A stretch of 5,773 nucleotides of DNA, from contig JAHJWA010000210.1 in the NCBI GenBank assembly GCA_018828205.1, positions 1 through 5,773 of the forward strand. The letters are read 5' to 3'. The notes under the pieces were generated by a model that had not been told where the DNA came from, ran no database searches, and saw nothing but the letters and a program-made list of their open reading frames with translations. The position numbers and the translations under genes are program-made. Below, in pieces: positions 5,005 to 5,773 of this stretch. Positions within the stretch are counted from its first letter, which is position 1; the number at the start of each line of letters is the position of its first letter. This DNA is from Alphaproteobacteria bacterium (lineage in GTDB: Bacteria > Pseudomonadota > Alphaproteobacteria > Sphingomonadales > Sphingomonadaceae).

Positions 5005-5773
5005 CTAGTTGTGGACCGCGCGCATCACCGGGCCGAGCTGAGGCGAGCGGCCCAGCCATTCGAGCTGGGTGCGCGCGGTCACCTCGTTGATCGCGGTCTG
5101 CGGGATCGCTCCGCCGCTGACCGGAACGCGCAGCGGACGGGTGCCCTGGGGCAGGGCGATGGCCCGCGGCACGTCCATCGGATCGGCGGAGCGGCCCGAG
5201 CCGTCCTCGGTCCCCATCCGCGCCACGACCTCGGGATAGCCTTGCGCGTGCTCGGGGGCGATCCGTTCCTTCAGCGCGCCGGTATAGATGTTGCGGTTGA
5301 CCCAGACCTCGGTCGGGTAGCCGCCGGGCTCGATGATGGTCACCTCGATATTGTGCGGCACCAGCTCGTAGGCGAGCTGCTCGCCCATCGCCTCCAATGC
5401 GAATTTGGTCGCCGAATAATGCCCGCCGTAAGGCACGATCACCCGCCCGAGCTGGCTCGAGATCTGGAAGATCTGCCCGCCGCCCTTGGCGCGCATCCCC
5501 GGCAGCACCGCGCGCGCCATCCGATGGGCGCCGAAGACATTGGTGTCGAAGGCCAGTTTCGTCGCTTCCATGTCCTGCACCTCGACCGGCCCGGAAATGC
5601 CGATTCCGGCATTGTTGACAAGCACGTCGATCGGACCGCCGTTGATCCGCATGGCCTCGGCGACGCCGCGCTCGACCTGTTCGTCGGACAGCACGTCGAT
5701 CTCGATCACATGAAGGTCGAGATCGTCGCTGGTCGCGAGGCGGCGCAGTTCCTCCGCTTCGGGGCGGGGAATG
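5005..5773 (-). CDS. Short-chain dehydrogenase/reductase, N-terminus outside window
   Basis: An NAD(P)-dependent oxidoreductase of the classical SDR type. The last 255 residues are present; the frame runs off the right edge, so the start and the G-x-x-x-G-x-G cofactor loop are missing. Fragment residues: an Asp-Val after beta-3 (26-27) that usually contacts the adenine ring, N-N-A-G (53-56), the active-site Asn in D-T-N-V-F-G (N78), catalytic Ser in I-S-S (S106), and Y-S-A-T-K giving Tyr119 and Lys123. The E-P-G-G-Y-P-T-E segment is the usual post-beta-6 P-G motif. All visible catalytic residues are intact. A GTG inside the frame (5709) would remove most of the Rossmann start and is not a credible start codon. 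The C-terminal tail is a normal length for the family. The substrate cannot be inferred from sequence or from the neighbour ychF. Confidence 0.93.
   Translation of the reverse strand, partial: IPRPEAEELRRLATSDDLDLHVIEIDVLSDEQVERGVAEAMRINGGPIDVLVNNAGIGISGPVEVQDMEATKLAFDTNVFGAHRMARAVLPGMRAKGGGQIFQISSQLGRVIVPYGGHYSATKFALEAMGEQLAYELVPHNIEVTIIEPGGYPTEVWVNRNIYTGALKERIAPEHAQGYPEVVARMGTEDGSGRSADPMDVPRAIALPQGTRPLRVPVSGGAIPQTAINEVTARTQLEWLGRSPQLGPVMRAVHN

Overview
This is a 5.8 kb, GC-rich stretch of an ordinary bacterial chromosome (GC roughly two thirds by eye). It most resembles an alphaproteobacterium of the order Sphingomonadales (Sphingomonadaceae or Erythrobacteraceae). That assignment is inference: it rests on the style of the MutL C-terminus, the GC-rich codon use, the GAF-GGDEF and DUF1206 family types, and the kind of intergenic repeats. 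I see no phage, transposase, CRISPR, tRNA or rRNA sequence, and no convincing defence or otherwise novel gene system.

Layout. The left part reads rightward. It holds the 3' end of mutL (to 254), a 225-nt gap with a perfect TATAAT box, a GAF-GGDEF diguanylate cyclase with a TTG start (480-1532), and a small predicted lipoprotein of unknown function (1616-2113). The rest reads leftward. In order of transcription it holds a short-chain dehydrogenase cut by the right edge (5005 to the end), the ATPase YchF/OLA1 (3841-4941), a 359-nt gene-free region full of inverted repeats (3482-3840), a six-helix DUF1206 membrane protein (2684-3481), and a MaoC-like hydratase (2135-2599). The two gene sets converge at 2113/2135 with only 21 nt between the stop codons.

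Function. The genes do not form one pathway. MutL is mismatch repair, the GGDEF protein is cyclic-di-GMP signalling, YchF is a conserved translation/stress-associated ATPase, and the SDR and MaoC proteins are general redox and acyl-CoA type enzymes. The diguanylate cyclase and the lipoprotein may be co-transcribed (83 nt apart, same strand). DUF1206 and MaoC may also be (84 nt apart, same strand).

The most noteworthy non-coding structure is the mirrored composite repeat at about 3568-3815, in which three sequence modules recur in inverted order around a central spacer. Next is a strong 11-bp hairpin at 3505-3529 just upstream of the DUF1206 start codon.
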